Shown: positions 46,901 through 57,721, counted from the stretch's first letter. The stretch: 64,000 nucleotides of DNA from Pseudomonas alkylphenolica (GCF_016009175.1 NZ_JADUCM010000003.1:186001-250000); one strand, 5' to 3'. Notes: generated by a model not told the origin, from the sequence alone. Translations and numbers: made by a program.

Positions 46901-48919
46901 ATGTTCGGTAAACTAAGTCTGGATGCGATTCCGTATCACGAGCCGATAGTCATGGTGACACTCGCCATGATTGCGCTCGGCGGTATCGCGGTGATTGGTG
47001 CAATCACCTACTTCAAGAAATGGACCTACTTGTGGACCGAGTGGCTGACTACGGTCGACCACAAAAAAATCGGGGTGATGTACATCATCGTCGCGATGAT
47101 CATGCTGCTGCGTGGTTTTGCTGACGCCATCATGATGCGTACCCAGCTGGCGATGGCCACTGGTGGCTCCGAGGGCTATCTGCCGCCTGAGCACTATGAC
47201 CAGATCTTCACCGCTCACGGTGTGATCATGATCATCTTCATGGCAATGCCATTCTTCACCGGCCTGATGAACCTGGCCCTGCCTCTGCAGATCGGTGCAC
47301 GTGACGTTGCTTACCCGTTCCTCAACTCCCTGAGCTTCTACCTGCTGCTGGCAGGCGTGCTGCTGGTCAACATCTCCCTGGGTGTTGGTGAATTCGCCAA
47401 GACCGGCTGGGTTGCCTATCCGCCGCTTGCGGGGATTCAGTACAGTCCTGGCGTAGGTGTGGACTACTACATCTGGGCGCTACAGCTATCAGGTTTGGGT
47501 ACGACACTAACGGGCGTCAACTTCCTGGTCACCGTGCTGAAAATGCGCGCGCCTGGCATGAAGCTGATGGACATGCCGATCTTCACCTGGACCTGCACCT
47601 GGGCCAACGTTCTGATCGTCGCTTCGTTCCCGATCCTGACTGCTGCTCTGGCACTGCTGACTGTTGACCGTTATCTGGACTTCCACATTTTCACCAACGA
47701 GCTTGGTGGGAACCCGATGATGTACGTCAACCTGTTCTGGGCCTGGGGTCACCCTGAGGTTTACATCCTGATCCTGCCGGCCTTCGGTGTGTTCTCGGAA
47801 GTAACCTCGACCTTCGCTGGCAAACGTCTGTTCGGCCACAAGTCGATGATCTACGCTTCCGGCGCGATCGCGGTACTGGGCTTTGCGGTATGGCTGCACC
47901 ACTTCTTCACCATGGGTTCGGGCGCCAGCGTCAACACCTTCTTCGGTCTGGCGACCATGCTGATCTCGATTCCGACCGGGGTGAAGCTGTTCAACTGGCT
48001 GTTCACGATCTACCAGGGCCGCCTGCGCTTCACCGCGCCGGTACTGTGGACCCTGGGCTTCATGGTTACCTTCTCCATTGGTGGTATGACCGGCGTACTG
48101 CTGGCTGTTCCAGGTGCTGACTTCGTTCTGCACAACAGCCTGTTCGTAATCGCTCACTTCCACAACGTGATCATCGGTGGTGCGGTGTTCGGCTACATTG
48201 CCGGCTTCGCCTTCTGGTTCCCGAAAGCCTTCGGTTTCACCCTGAACGAGAAGTGGGGCAAAGCTGCCTTCTGGTTCTGGATCTCCGGTTTCTACGTGGC
48301 ATTCATGCCGCTGTACGCACTGGGCTTCATGGGTATGACCCGTCGTCTGAACCACTCCGACAACCCACTGTGGGAACCCTACCTGTACGTAGCCGTTGCT
48401 GGCGCCGTGCTGATCCTGTTCGGTATCGCTTGCCAGCTGATCCAGCTGTACGTTTCGGTTCGCGACCGCAAGGACAACATGGACGTGACCGGCGACCCAT
48501 GGGGCGGCCGTACCCTGGAATGGTCGACTTCGTCGCCACCGCCGTTCTACAACTTCGCTCACATGCCTGAGAAAGTTGGCCTGGATGCCTGGCACGAAAC
48601 CAAGGAAGCCGGTGTTGCCTACAAGGTTCCTGGCAAGTACGAAGCCATCCACATGCCGAACAACACCTCTACCGGTCTGTTCATGGGTATGTTGCTGACC
48701 GTATTCGGTTTCGCCTTCATCTGGCACATCTGGTGGCTGGTTGGCGCAAGCCTGATCGCGACCATCGCTGTCTTCGTTGCTCACGCTGCGCGTGACGACC
48801 AGGGCTACATGGTGCCTGCCGAAGAAGTGGCGCGTATCGAAGGCGAGCGCTTGAAGTCCCTGGGCCTGGCTACCGGTTCGCCGGTTGGCGCACGTGTCAA
48901 ATCGTTTGAGCAGGTTTAA
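46901..48919 (+). CDS. cyoB: cytochrome o ubiquinol oxidase subunit I
   Basis: A 672-residue haem-copper subunit with about 15 helices that reduces oxygen and pumps protons. The CuB/Tyr block is [22 protein letters not shown] gives the two further CuB His, and [13 protein letters not shown] the haem ligands. It begins 3 bp after cyoA. Confidence 0.98.
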   Translation: MFGKLSLDAIPYHEPIVMVTLAMIALGGIAVIGAITYFKKWTYLWTEWLTTVDHKKIGVMYIIVAMIMLLRGFADAIMMRTQLAMATGGSEGYLPPEHYDQIFTAHGVIMIIFMAMPFFTGLMNLALPLQIGARDVAYPFLNSLSFYLLLAGVLLVNISLGVGEFAKTGWVAYPPLAGIQYSPGVGVDYYIWALQLSGLGTTLTGVNFLVTVLKMRAPGMKLMDMPIFTWTCTWANVLIVASFPILTAALALLTVDRYLDFHIFTNELGGNPMMYVNLFWAWGHPEVYILILPAFGVFSEVTSTFAGKRLFGHKSMIYASGAIAVLGFAVWLHHFFTMGSGASVNTFFGLATMLISIPTGVKLFNWLFTIYQGRLRFTAPVLWTLGFMVTFSIGGMTGVLLAVPGADFVLHNSLFVIAHFHNVIIGGAVFGYIAGFAFWFPKAFGFTLNEKWGKAAFWFWISGFYVAFMPLYALGFMGMTRRLNHSDNPLWEPYLYVAVAGAVLILFGIACQLIQLYVSVRDRKDNMDVTGDPWGGRTLEWSTSSPPPFYNFAHMPEKVGLDAWHETKEAGVAYKVPGKYEAIHMPNNTSTGLFMGMLLTVFGFAFIWHIWWLVGASLIATIAVFVAHAARDDQGYMVPAEEVARIEGERLKSLGLATGSPVGARVKSFEQV

Positions 48920-48922
48920 TCA

Positions 48923-49552
48923 ATGTCCAGTCATGTAATCAATGCAGACGCTCATGCACATGGTCACGACCATGGGCATGACGATCACCACCACGACTCG
49001 GGCCAGATGACCGTCTTCGGTTTCTGGCTGTACCTGATGACCGACTGCATCCTGTTTGCGTCGCTCTTCGCCACCTACGCGGTGCTGTCCGGCAGTTTTG
49101 CCGGCGGCCCGTCGGGTCACGACATTTTCCAGCTGGACTTTGTCGCGGTTGAAACCGCACTGCTGTTGCTGTCGAGTATCACCTTCGGCTTCGCCATGTT
49201 GCAGATGTTCAAAGGCAACAAGGGCGGCGTGCTGGGCTGGTTGGCCATCACCTTCCTGTTCGGTGCCGGCTTCATCGCGATGGAAGTCTATGAGTTCCAT
49301 CACCTGATCGCTGAGGGCTTCGGCCCACAGCGCAGTGGTTTCCTGTCGGCGTTCTTCGCGCTGGTCGGCACCCACGGCCTGCACGTAACTGCAGGTCTGA
49401 TCTGGATGGCGGTGATGATGTACCAGATCAACAAACACGGTATCACCGGCACTGCCAAGACCCGCATGAGCTGCCTGAGCCTGTTCTGGCACTTCCTGGA
49501 CGTGGTCTGGATCTGTGTGTTCACCGTTGTGTATCTGCTGGGGGTTCTGTAA
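48923..49552 (+). CDS. cyoC: cytochrome o ubiquinol oxidase subunit III
   Basis: A 209-residue five-helix subunit. The N-terminal tail [17 protein letters not shown] is unusually histidine-rich and could bind metal. [17 protein letters not shown] and [21 protein letters not shown] are the family blocks. It starts 3 bp after cyoB. Confidence 0.97.
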   Translation: MSSHVINADAHAHGHDHGHDDHHHDSGQMTVFGFWLYLMTDCILFASLFATYAVLSGSFAGGPSGHDIFQLDFVAVETALLLLSSITFGFAMLQMFKGNKGGVLGWLAITFLFGAGFIAMEVYEFHHLIAEGFGPQRSGFLSAFFALVGTHGLHVTAGLIWMAVMMYQINKHGITGTAKTRMSCLSLFWHFLDVVWICVFTVVYLLGVL

Positions 49553-49885
49553 ATGGCTAACGCACATAACAGCCACGCCGAGGGCAACCACGGTAGCGTC
49601 AAGTCCTACCTGATCGGCTTCGTTCTGTCGGTCATCCTGACGGCGATTCCATTCGGCCTGGTGATGTTCCCGAGCATGCCGAAAGACATCACCATCATGG
49701 TCGTGGTGGCACTGGCGGTCATTCAGGTGGTTGTCCACCTGGTGTACTTCCTGCACATGGACCGTTCCGCCGAGCAGCGCTCCAATGTGTCGACCTTCCT
49801 GTTTACAGCGATGGTCATTGCACTGTTGGTCGGCCTGTCGCTGTGGATCATGTTCAGCATCCACACCAGCATGATGGCGAAGTGA
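49553..49885 (+). CDS. cyoD: cytochrome o ubiquinol oxidase subunit IV
   Basis: A 110-residue three-helix subunit that assists CuB assembly. VVVALAVIQVVVHLVYFLHMD is the conserved second helix. Its ATG follows the cyoC stop directly. Confidence 0.96.
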   Translation: MANAHNSHAEGNHGSVKSYLIGFVLSVILTAIPFGLVMFPSMPKDITIMVVVALAVIQVVVHLVYFLHMDRSAEQRSNVSTFLFTAMVIALLVGLSLWIMFSIHTSMMAK

Positions 49886-49896
49886 GGTAAGACGAC

Positions 49897-50784
49897 ATGT
49901 CCGTTAAGCACTTTATCCAAATCACCAAACCGGGGATCATTTTCGGTAACGTGCTTTCTGTGGCAGGCGGTTTCTTCCTTGCCGCGCAAGGGCATGTCGA
50001 CTTCATGCTGTTCCTGGCCACGGTGATTGGTACTTCGCTGGTGGTGGCGTCCGGTTGCGTGTTCAACAACTGCATCGACCGTGACATCGACATCAAGATG
50101 GAGCGCACCAAGAACCGTGCAATGGTTCAGGGCCAGATCTCGCTGAAAGTCGCGTTGGCTTACGCCACCCTGCTCGGGGCAGTGGGCTTCGGCCTGCTGT
50201 ACTTCAAGGCCAACCCGCTGGCGGCATTGCTCGGCCTGATCGGCTTCGTCGTCTACGTCGGCTTCTACAGCCTGTACTTCAAGCGCAAGTCGGTACACGG
50301 CACCTTGATCGGCAGCCTGTCCGGTGCCATGCCGCCAGTGATCGGCTACTGTGCCGTGAGCAACAGCTTCGACCTGGCTGCATTGACCCTGCTGGTGATG
50401 TTCAGCCTGTGGCAGATGCCGCACTCGTACGCTATTGCGATCTTCCGCTTCAACGACTATCGCGCTGCATCGATTCCGGTTCTGCCGGTCGAGCGTGGCG
50501 TGAAGGCGGCGAAGAAGCAGATCCTCTGGTACATCGGTGCCTTCCTCGCCGCTACCGTGATGCTCACTGTCGGCGGCTACGCTGGCGTTGGCTACCTGGC
50601 GGTCGCGGCAGCCATGGGGCTGTACTGGCTGTACATGGCCTGGGGCGGTAACAAGGCCGTCGATGATCGTCTGTGGGCGCGCAAGGTGTTTGCGTTCTCC
50701 ATCTTCACCATCACTGCCCTGAGCGTGATGATGTCGCTGGACACCAAAGTACCAACCGACCTGCTGATGACATACGCACATTGA
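49897..50784 (+). CDS. cyoE: protohaem IX farnesyltransferase
   Basis: A 295-residue UbiA-type prenyltransferase that makes haem O for the oxidase. [21 protein letters not shown] holds the NxxxDxxxD prenyl-binding motif; nine hydrophobic segments follow. Last gene of the operon, followed by a strong terminator. Confidence 0.97.
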   Translation: MSVKHFIQITKPGIIFGNVLSVAGGFFLAAQGHVDFMLFLATVIGTSLVVASGCVFNNCIDRDIDIKMERTKNRAMVQGQISLKVALAYATLLGAVGFGLLYFKANPLAALLGLIGFVVYVGFYSLYFKRKSVHGTLIGSLSGAMPPVIGYCAVSNSFDLAALTLLVMFSLWQMPHSYAIAIFRFNDYRAASIPVLPVERGVKAAKKQILWYIGAFLAATVMLTVGGYAGVGYLAVAAAMGLYWLYMAWGGNKAVDDRLWARKVFAFSIFTITALSVMMSLDTKVPTDLLMTYAH

Positions 50785-50797
50785 GTGCGACGGGTTG

Positions 50798-50839
50798 AAC
50801 AAAAACGCCCCGGGCCGCAAGGCCTGGGGCGTTTTTGTT
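50798..50839. terminator. bidirectional terminator after cyoE
   Basis: AACAAAAACGCCCC (50798-50811) and GGGGCGTTTTTGTT (50826-50839) form a 14-bp stem; an inner GGCC/GGCC pair closes the loop. Confidence 0.92.
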
Positions 50840-50936
50840 TGTGTCGCCGGCACCGGCGCAGGGCAGGCTTGCCTCCTGCAACCGTCTGGACCCGGTGATT
50901 AGAGTGCGCGGATATTCATCCACGGAGGACTATCCC

Positions 50937-52070
50937 ATGAGCGTACTCACCGTTTATTTCTGCGGCACCGGCTCCCACCGGTTCGACGACACCAATCCCA
51001 ACTTCTGGAACGGCGAGCTGGTTTCGACCCTGGCCGCCAATGATCAGGGCAAGGAGTACGCCAACTGGATTGCGGTTGACGGACCGGGCAGCGGCAACCT
51101 GCAAGCTGACGATCTGTTCGTTGAGCCCGGCGGCTATTACAACTGGAGCCAGACCCTGTTCGGTAAAGGCTGGGAGGAGAATGTCCAGCATGCCCTGCAG
51201 ATCATCAAAGGCCGCAGCAACTGGCAGCGCAAGGAACTGAGCGAGGAGGAGTACCAGCGCCTGAAAGCGGCCGGTGTGCCGATTCCAGCGTCGACAGCGA
51301 CAGCCTCCTGGTTCTGGCGGACCTACAACTATGGCGAACGCAAGATCACGCCACAGATGCTTCAGGAACAGATCATCAAGCAGTTTCGCAAGGACGGCAT
51401 TGTCCCGACCCAGGTCAACCTGGTGGGTTGGAGCCGCGGTGGCGTCAGTTGCCATATGCTGGCCAATGCGATGCTCGCCGACAATGAACTGAAAAAGCTC
51501 CCGGTGAATATCTTTGCCATTGACCCGGTTCCAGGGATAGGTAATTTCGATCGCCATCGGGTGCAACTGGGCGAAAACGTGAAGCAGTATGTGGGCTTCT
51601 ACTCGCGGGACGAGCGCTCCAAGGGTTTTTCCTGTGTGATCCCTACTGTCCATGCCAGTACCCGATGCCATGTCTACCCGATGCCTGGGCGGCACGCGAC
51701 GCTGGTGGGCAATGCTTCGGCTGACGGTGCGGGTAGCGGCAAGGTACTGGCCGAACCCGGCCTGATCGTCCGGCATCTTGCCGAAGTGTGCCTGACACGC
51801 TGGGGCGTGAAACTGAACAAGATGCTCAAGCTCAGTGAGGCTTACCTGGATAACTACCACCAGGCACTGGGCCGGGATGACGGCAAGTACCAGGCGATGC
51901 GCAAGCATTCCTACACGCGGATCACCGAATCCGAGAAAGATGAACGCTACGTCAGCCTGGGTGACAAAGGTACTGCTTTCTCCAGCATTCAGGGGGCAGC
52001 GTTCCAGCCGGGCAGTGCCCTTGCAGCGCCGGTCAAATGGGACCCGACAGCGTACAAAGATATCCGTTGA
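50937..52070 (+). CDS. lipase-like alpha/beta hydrolase of unknown family
   Basis: A 377-residue protein beginning LTVYFCGTGSHRFDD. VNLVGWSRGGVSCH gives Ser166 in a GxSxG elbow, IFAIDPVPGIGN gives Asp196, and MPGRHATL gives His253, a plausible triad. The layout (an FxGTG start, a GxSRGG elbow, then DPVPG) resembles DUF2235/Tle phospholipases of type VI secretion, but the family cannot be named. There is no signal peptide. GGAGG precedes the ATG. It is flanked by the cyoE terminator and alaC, genes that I recall as adjacent in P. putida, so it may be an insertion; no immunity gene is visible. Confidence 0.85.
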   Translation: MSVLTVYFCGTGSHRFDDTNPNFWNGELVSTLAANDQGKEYANWIAVDGPGSGNLQADDLFVEPGGYYNWSQTLFGKGWEENVQHALQIIKGRSNWQRKELSEEEYQRLKAAGVPIPASTATASWFWRTYNYGERKITPQMLQEQIIKQFRKDGIVPTQVNLVGWSRGGVSCHMLANAMLADNELKKLPVNIFAIDPVPGIGNFDRHRVQLGENVKQYVGFYSRDERSKGFSCVIPTVHASTRCHVYPMPGRHATLVGNASADGAGSGKVLAEPGLIVRHLAEVCLTRWGVKLNKMLKLSEAYLDNYHQALGRDDGKYQAMRKHSYTRITESEKDERYVSLGDKGTAFSSIQGAAFQPGSALAAPVKWDPTAYKDIR

Positions 52071-52212
52071 GCCTTCCCGGGGAGAGTGGCTGCCATTGAA
52101 GGTGCTCCGCTGACTGGACAGGCAGCCCGTCCAGGCTCTATTGTTGGCGCTGGCCACCGCAGTGGCCAACGTCGCTCGGACGGTTCCGGGCGCTTACGTC
52201 TTCGAGGAAACC

Positions 52213-53427
52213 ATGGCTGACCAAGGTTCGCCGCGCCGCTTTGCGCGCATTGATCGTCTCCCCCCTTACGTTTTCAACATCACCGCCGAACTCAAGATGG
52301 CTGCGCGCCGTCGTGGCGAGGACATCATCGACCTGAGTATGGGCAACCCGGATGGGGCCACGCCACCGCACATCGTCGAAAAACTGGTTCAGGTCGCCCA
52401 GCGTGAAGACACCCACGGCTACTCGACTTCCCGCGGTATTCCACGCCTGCGCCGGGCCATTTCGCGCTGGTACAAAGACCGCTACGAGGTCGAGATCGAC
52501 CCGGAAAGCGAAGCCATCGTCACCATTGGTTCCAAGGAAGGCCTGGCTCACCTGATGCTGGCCACGCTGGACCATGGCGACACGGTGCTGGTGCCCAACC
52601 CCAGCTACCCGATCCATATCTACGGCGCAGTGATCGCCGGTGCCCAGGTGCGTTCGGTGCCGCTGGTGCCGGGTGTGGATTTCTTCAACGAACTGGAACG
52701 CGCGATCCGCGAGTCGATTCCGAAACCGAAGATGATGATTCTCGGTTTCCCCTCCAACCCGACCGCGCAGTGTGTCGAACTGGACTTCTTCGAGCGGGTG
52801 GTGGCGCTGGCCAAGCAGTACGATGTGCTGGTAATCCACGACCTGGCCTACGCCGACATCGTCTATGACGGCTGGAAGGCACCTTCGATCATGCAGGTGC
52901 CGGGCGCCAAGGACATTGCGGTGGAATTCTTCACCCTGTCCAAGAGCTACAACATGGCCGGCTGGCGTATTGGCTTCATGGTCGGTAACCCGGAACTGGT
53001 CAGCGCCCTGGCGCGCATCAAGAGCTACCACGACTACGGCACCTTCACCCCGCTGCAGGTAGCGGCAATCGCTGCGCTGGAAGGTGATCAGCAGTGCGTG
53101 CGCGACATTGCCGAGCAATACCGCCAACGCCGCAATGTGCTGGTCAAAGGGCTGCACGAACTGGGCTGGATGGTCGAGAATCCCAAGGCGTCGATGTACG
53201 TCTGGGCGAAAATCCCGCCCGAGTACGCGCACCTGGGCTCGCTGGAGTTCTCCAAGAAGCTGCTGGCCGAGGCCAAGGTCTGCGTGTCGCCGGGTATCGG
53301 CTTTGGTGACTATGGCGATGATCACGTGCGTTTTGCCCTGATCGAAAACCAGGACCGTATCCGCCAGGCGGTGCGCGGTATTCGCCAGATGTTCCGTACT
53401 GACGGCGTTGGCAAGGCGCAGAAATAA
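52213..53427 (+). CDS. alaC: AlaC-type alanine aminotransferase
   Basis: A 404-residue class I PLP aminotransferase, close to E. coli AlaC (YfdZ), making alanine from pyruvate and glutamate. [32 protein letters not shown] and [15 protein letters not shown] (PLP Lys in SKSYN) are visible. Start [10 protein letters not shown] at 52213 preceded by GAGG. About 140 bp of DNA with no gene precede it. Confidence 0.95.
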   Translation: MADQGSPRRFARIDRLPPYVFNITAELKMAARRRGEDIIDLSMGNPDGATPPHIVEKLVQVAQREDTHGYSTSRGIPRLRRAISRWYKDRYEVEIDPESEAIVTIGSKEGLAHLMLATLDHGDTVLVPNPSYPIHIYGAVIAGAQVRSVPLVPGVDFFNELERAIRESIPKPKMMILGFPSNPTAQCVELDFFERVVALAKQYDVLVIHDLAYADIVYDGWKAPSIMQVPGAKDIAVEFFTLSKSYNMAGWRIGFMVGNPELVSALARIKSYHDYGTFTPLQVAAIAALEGDQQCVRDIAEQYRQRRNVLVKGLHELGWMVENPKASMYVWAKIPPEYAHLGSLEFSKKLLAEAKVCVSPGIGFGDYGDDHVRFALIENQDRIRQAVRGIRQMFRTDGVGKAQK

Positions 53428-53443
53428 GCCCTTCAGCAATAAG

Positions 53444-53471
53444 CCTGCTCTTACAGACCTGTGGGAGCAGG
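53444..53471. repeat. short hairpin, degenerate REP-like
   Basis: CCTGCTC (53444-53450) and GAGCAGG (53465-53471) flank TTACAGACCTGTGG. It lies 17 bp after alaC and may end that transcript; it is like a shortened REP. Confidence 0.45.
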
Positions 53472-53637
53472 TAACAGTCAGCGATCGGCGGTGAAACGGC
53501 CGCCATCCTGGCACATTCAACCGCCCGTCAGGCGCAAACTATTTATACATCTCCCCCCTTCCCAAAGCGCTGGCGAAGCATAGAATGGCGGCGGGTTTTC
53601 TCCCAATAACGATAAACTTACCCCCCGTCTTCTCATC

Positions 53638-54012
53638 ATGTCCGAACATAATCCTTGTTTGAACTGCGGCGCCTGCTGCGGGTTTTTCCGTGTGTCTTTT
53701 TTCTGGGGTGAGTGCACATCGGCGGGAGGCTTGGTGCCCGACGATCTGGTGGTACAGATCAATCCTACCCGTGTAGCGATGATCGGCACCGACAGCAAAC
53801 CATGCCGTTGTATCAGCCTTGAGGGCGAGATCGGCAAAGGTGTCAGCTGCAGCATTTATGAGCAGCGCTCCAGCCCTTGCCGTGAGTTTGAGGCGGCCTG
53901 GGTGGATGGTCAGCCCAACCCGAGTTGCGATGCAGCCCGGGCTGCCTACGGTTTGCCACCGCTCGAAGCCAATGAGCCGATCTGGCCGCCGGAGGGAGCA
54001 GAAGTCGCCTGA
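53638..54012 (+). CDS. YkgJ-family cysteine-cluster protein
   Basis: A 124-residue protein with the metal-binding pattern [11 protein letters not shown] near the N-terminus and further cysteines at [21 protein letters not shown] and NPSC. This is the YkgJ cysteine cluster, thought to hold zinc or an iron-sulfur centre; function unknown. Confidence 0.92.
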   Translation: MSEHNPCLNCGACCGFFRVSFFWGECTSAGGLVPDDLVVQINPTRVAMIGTDSKPCRCISLEGEIGKGVSCSIYEQRSSPCREFEAAWVDGQPNPSCDAARAAYGLPPLEANEPIWPPEGAEVA

Positions 54013-54104
54013 AGGCTGTAGATGCCAGGTTGCTGTTCTCAGCGCGGTGCCTGGCAACCATGCGGTAGACTGTGCGGCTCTTCGGACAGAACAGGAGTTC
54101 TACC

Positions 54105-54665
54105 GTGTCGCACCTTCACACTTTCCCCCACGACCTTTGCCTGCACAGCCCGCGCCTGGACTTGCGGCCCATGGGTGCCGAAGATGCCGGCGCCTGGTTT
54201 GGCATCATGGCCGATCCGCAGGTCATGCGCTTCTGGAACCACGCGCCATGGCGCACTCTGGACGAAGCGCATGCTGCACTGCTGGCTGACCGTCAGGCTT
54301 TTGCGCAGGGGCACGTGCTCAAGCTGGGTATCTACCGGCGTGACAGCGATGAACTGATCGGCATGTGCCAGTGTTATCACTTTGGTCGTGACTCACGTCG
54401 CGGTGAAATCGGTTATTGCCTGGCCAGTGGTGCACAGGGCCAGGGCTTTATGGGTGAAGCGCTGGAGCACTTCATTCAGTACCTGTCCCGGGCGTTGAAC
54501 CTGCGCCGCCTTGAAGCGGAGATCGACCCACGCAACTCGGCCTCGGCACGCCTACTCGAACGCCTGGGCTTTGTCCTTGAGGGTACTCTGCGGGAACGCT
54601 GGTGTGTGGCTGGCGAACTTTCCGACTCCGGGCTTTATGGCCTTTTGCTTGAGCGTGGCGAGTGA
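54105..54665 (+). CDS. GNAT N-acetyltransferase, RimJ/RimL-like
   Basis: A 186-residue acetyltransferase. LRLDLRPMGAEDAGAWF-type start (SPRLDLRPM), the acetyl-CoA loop in LASGAQGQGFMGEAL, and RNSASARLLERLGFVLEGTLRE are typical of the RimJ/RimL group that acetylates protein N-termini or small amines. The GTG at 54105 has AGGAG 7 bases before it. It overlaps the next gene by 4 bp. Confidence 0.93.
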   Translation: MSHLHTFPHDLCLHSPRLDLRPMGAEDAGAWFGIMADPQVMRFWNHAPWRTLDEAHAALLADRQAFAQGHVLKLGIYRRDSDELIGMCQCYHFGRDSRRGEIGYCLASGAQGQGFMGEALEHFIQYLSRALNLRRLEAEIDPRNSASARLLERLGFVLEGTLRERWCVAGELSDSGLYGLLLERGE

Positions 54666-55222
54666 AGCTGGCTAGCCGCTATGTCTCCGTCACGCTGGCG
54701 CTGTTTTTGGCGAGCCTGTGTTTCAACGCCATGTACTTGAGTGGCGACGGGCGCCTGCATGCCTTGCAGGCACTGATCTATGGCCCATGGGGCCTGGTCT
54801 TCGGCATGTACGGCTGGTTCGCCAATCCCTTGCTGGGCCTGGCGATTCTCGTGCACCGTCGTTGGCACCGTGTGTCGTTGGTGCTGGGTCTTGGCGCTTT
54901 GTATCTGGCGCTGACCAGCCTGGGCATCGATCGGATGCCCGACAACCGCAGCTATAACTTCGTCAACCTGACGCACTTTGCCCCCGGGTTTTACATCTGG
55001 TTGCTGGCGATCTTCGGCTTCTGCCTGGGGCAAGCCTGGTGGTGGCGTCAGGCGCGTCAGGGTGAGGCGATACCCGGCTGGCACTGGCTCGACGCTGTGC
55101 TGGTCGTGGTGCTGGGTTTAGCCATCAGTTTCGCCATCCAGGCGCCCAGCCTGCGCTTCGAAATCAATCGGGCACTGGAACCGCCACCGTATGTTCAGCC
55201 GAATGGGGCGAACGCTATCTAG
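54662..55222 (+). CDS. membrane protein of unknown function
   Basis: A 186-residue protein with helices at about 8-30, 38-60, 66-85, 105-125 and 140-160. No known motif. Its GTG start overlaps the GNAT stop (GTGA), so it is co-translated. Its 3' end overlaps the convergent transporter gene by 8 bp. Confidence 0.8.
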   Translation: MKLASRYVSVTLALFLASLCFNAMYLSGDGRLHALQALIYGPWGLVFGMYGWFANPLLGLAILVHRRWHRVSLVLGLGALYLALTSLGIDRMPDNRSYNFVNLTHFAPGFYIWLLAIFGFCLGQAWWWRQARQGEAIPGWHWLDAVLVVVLGLAISFAIQAPSLRFEINRALEPPPYVQPNGANAI

Positions 55223-55697
55223 CCGACGTCGACGTCCCCCATTGCACCACCAGCATGCCGAGCACGATCAGGCCGACCCCGGCCAGGCGCAAGCCGTTCA
55301 CTGGACGTTGCGCCAGGCCCATCAGCCCCCATTGGTCGATCACCAGTGATGACACCACCTGGCCGGCAATCACGCACACGATGAACCCGGCAGCCCCCAG
55401 GCGTGGGGTGAGCATCAGGGCGGCGGTGATATACGCAACCCCGGCCACGCCGCCCAGCCAGGCCCACCAGGGCGCCTGGGCCAGAGCGCCGATCTGCGGC
55501 AGGGGTGCACGCATGACCAGCAGCGCGGGGATCACCATCAACACACTCACTCCTAGCGACACCAGCGTTGCCCACAGGGGATGACCGAGCAAGCGGCCCA
55601 GGGCGGCATTGCTGCCGGCCTGGAACGGCACGGCGGCGCCAGCGAGCAGGGCGATTGTCAGCGGCAGCAGCGCAGCAGGTGCAAAGGAAAAACTCAT
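55215..55697 (-). CDS. YdcZ-family (DUF606) DMT transporter
   Basis: A 160-residue protein with five hydrophobic segments; VPFQAGSNAALGRLLGHPLWATLVSLGVS is the family N-terminal block (about residues 20-48) and GVGLIVLGMLVVQWG the last helix. Such half-size members of the drug/metabolite transporter superfamily probably dimerise. Substrate unknown. It is divergent from a LysR gene. Confidence 0.9.
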   Translation of the reverse strand: MSFSFAPAALLPLTIALLAGAAVPFQAGSNAALGRLLGHPLWATLVSLGVSVLMVIPALLVMRAPLPQIGALAQAPWWAWLGGVAGVAYITAALMLTPRLGAAGFIVCVIAGQVVSSLVIDQWGLMGLAQRPVNGLRLAGVGLIVLGMLVVQWGTSTSAR

Positions 55698-55786
55698 GGC
55701 AAGACTCCTTGGAAACGGCTTGGTAAAGTCTTTGCTATCCATGCTGGTAATGGAAATTCGAATGCTGCACGGGAGTTATTCGTCTG

Positions 55787-56698
55787 ATGGATGATCTGCG
55801 CCGTATTGACCTGAACCTTTTGCTGACCTTGCATGCCTTGCTGGTTGAGCAGCACGTTTCACGCGCAGCGTTGCGCCTGCACCGCAGCCAGCCGGCGGTG
55901 AGTCATGCACTGGCGCAACTGCGTGAACTGTTTGCCGACCCCTTGCTGGTGCGCCGTGGTGGCCGCCTGCACGTCACGGCGCGTGCGCAGGCCTTGATCG
56001 AGCCGTTGCAGCAGGCGCTGGAGCAGCTCGATACCTTGCTTGCCCACCCTGGATTCGATCCCGGTAAAGCGCGACGCAGCTTTCGTCTGGCGATGTCGGA
56101 TTACGGTGCGCGGGTGGTGTTGCCTGGACTGATGCGGCTGCTGCGCGAGGAAGCGCCAGGTGTTGACCTTGTGGTGTCCCAGGGTAGCCGGGAGGCGATG
56201 CTGGGCCATTTGTTCGATGGTGAGGCCGACCTTGCGCTGGGCGTGTTTCCGGAAGTAGCTGCCGAGTTGCGGATTGAAACATTGTTCGAAGAGCGTTTTG
56301 CCTGCATTGCCGACCGCAATGGTTTGCCGGCCCGGGGCGGGCTGGAACTAGCGGACTGGCTGGCAAGGCCGCATGTACTTGTGGCGGTGCGACCCGGTAT
56401 CGACAATGAAATCGATCTTGCGCTGACGGCCATCGGCGCCCGTCGCCGGGTTGCATTGGCGCTGCCTCACTGGGCGGCAGCGCAGGAGGTGATCGCCGGT
56501 ACCGATCTGATCCTCACGGTGGCCCGGCGCAGTCTCGACAATGGCAAGCTCGACCCGCGCCTGCGTCGCTTCGAGCCGCCGTTGGCGATCAAGGCCTTTG
56601 GCTTTCAGCAGGCCTGGCATCAGCGCCGTGAAGGTGACGCAGGGCATCGCTGGTTGCGCGCGCGTATCGCACAGGTATGTGGCGCAGCCTCACTGTAG
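55787..56698 (+). CDS. LysR-family regulator
   Basis: A 303-residue NodD-like LysR regulator. RIDLNLLLTLHALLVEQHVSRAAL and QPAVSHALAQLRELFADPLLVRRG form the helix-turn-helix region. It is divergent from the YdcZ-like transporter, 89 bp away, which is its likely target. A REP array begins in its stop codon. Confidence 0.92.
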   Translation: MDDLRRIDLNLLLTLHALLVEQHVSRAALRLHRSQPAVSHALAQLRELFADPLLVRRGGRLHVTARAQALIEPLQQALEQLDTLLAHPGFDPGKARRSFRLAMSDYGARVVLPGLMRLLREEAPGVDLVVSQGSREAMLGHLFDGEADLALGVFPEVAAELRIETLFEERFACIADRNGLPARGGLELADWLARPHVLVAVRPGIDNEIDLALTAIGARRRVALALPHWAAAQEVIAGTDLILTVARRSLDNGKLDPRLRRFEPPLAIKAFGFQQAWHQRREGDAGHRWLRARIAQVCGAASL

Positions 56699-57262
56699 GA
56701 GCGAGGCTTGCCCGCGAAGAACGAAAGCGCGGTGTACCAGAGTCACCGCGGCGCCTGTTCGCCGGCAAGCCTGGCTCCTACAGGTGATATGTATGGCCTG
56801 CCGCACCGTTGTGTAGGAGCGAGGCTTGCCCGCGAAAAACGATAACGCGGTGTACCAGAGTCACCGCGGCGCCTGTTCGCCGGCAAGCCTGGCTCCTACA
56901 GGTGATACGTATGGCCTGCCGCACAGTTGTGTAGGAGCGAGGCTTGCCCGCGTAAAACGATAACGCGGTGTACCAGAAGCACCGCAGTGCCTGTTCGCCG
57001 GCAAGCCTGGCTCCTACAGGTGATGTGTATGGCCTTCCGCGCAGCTGTGTAGGAGCGAGGCTTGCCCGCGAAGAACGAAAGCGCGGTGTACCAGAGTCAC
57101 CGCAGTGCCTGTTCGCCGGCAAGCCTGGCTCCTACAGGTGATGTGTATGGCCTGCCGCACAGTTGTGTAGGAGCGAGGCTTGCCCGCGAAAAACGATAAC
57201 GCGGTGTACCAGAAGTACCGCAGTGCCTGTTCGCCGGCAAGCCTGGCTCCTGCAGGTGATGC
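56694..57262. repeat. tandem array of five 118-bp REP pairs (BIME)
   Basis: Copies start at 56694, 56812, 56930, 57048 and 57166, an exact 118-bp period; the last is slightly diverged. Each has TGTAGGAGCGAGGCTTGCCC, then a spacer with GCGGTGTACCAGA, then the inverted REP TTCGCCGGCAAGCCTGGCTC. The 632-bp gap holds no gene. Copies differ by a few bases. Confidence 0.95.
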
Positions 57263-57330
57263 GTATGGCGTCCCCTTGTGGAACATCCTCGCGCCCTGCA
57301 TGCTGAGGCCCCTTACATGGAGTTTCCTGA

Positions 57331-57711
57331 ATGAAACGTACGTTGCTGGCCGCATGTCTGATGACGGCCATTGCCCCGGTTGTCGTCGCCCAGAGCGATT
57401 CACCCGCCTACAGCCAATGCATGCAAACTGCCGAAACCACGCTGGACATGAACAACTGTAACGGCGCCGAAATCGACCGCCAGGATGCCCGTCTCAATGG
57501 TGCCTACAAGAAGGCCATGGCGACCCTTGAGCCGACTCAGCAGACGCAGTTGCGCGATGCCCAGCGGCTATGGATCAAGTACCGCGACGCCAACTGCAAG
57601 CTGTACTACAGCCTCACTGGCGGCACCATCGATCAACTCAATGGTGCAGGTTGTGTGCTGGAGTTGACCAAGGCACGCGCAGACGAACTGGGCAAACTGC
57701 TCGAGCCTTGA
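57331..57711 (+). CDS. LprI/DUF1311-family exported protein
   Basis: A 126-residue protein with a signal peptide (MKRTLLAACLMTAIAPVVVAQ) and a DUF1311 domain with four conserved Cys (QCMQT, MNNCNGAE, ANCKLYY, AGCVLEL). The family includes the lysozyme inhibitor LprI. TGGAG precedes the ATG. Confidence 0.92.
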   Translation: MKRTLLAACLMTAIAPVVVAQSDSPAYSQCMQTAETTLDMNNCNGAEIDRQDARLNGAYKKAMATLEPTQQTQLRDAQRLWIKYRDANCKLYYSLTGGTIDQLNGAGCVLELTKARADELGKLLEP

Positions 57712-57721
57712 GGGCAGGCGA

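Noticed and set aside
56694..57262. CRISPR array
   Set aside because: The spacers are repeated as well, the units are REP inverted pairs, and no cas genes are present.
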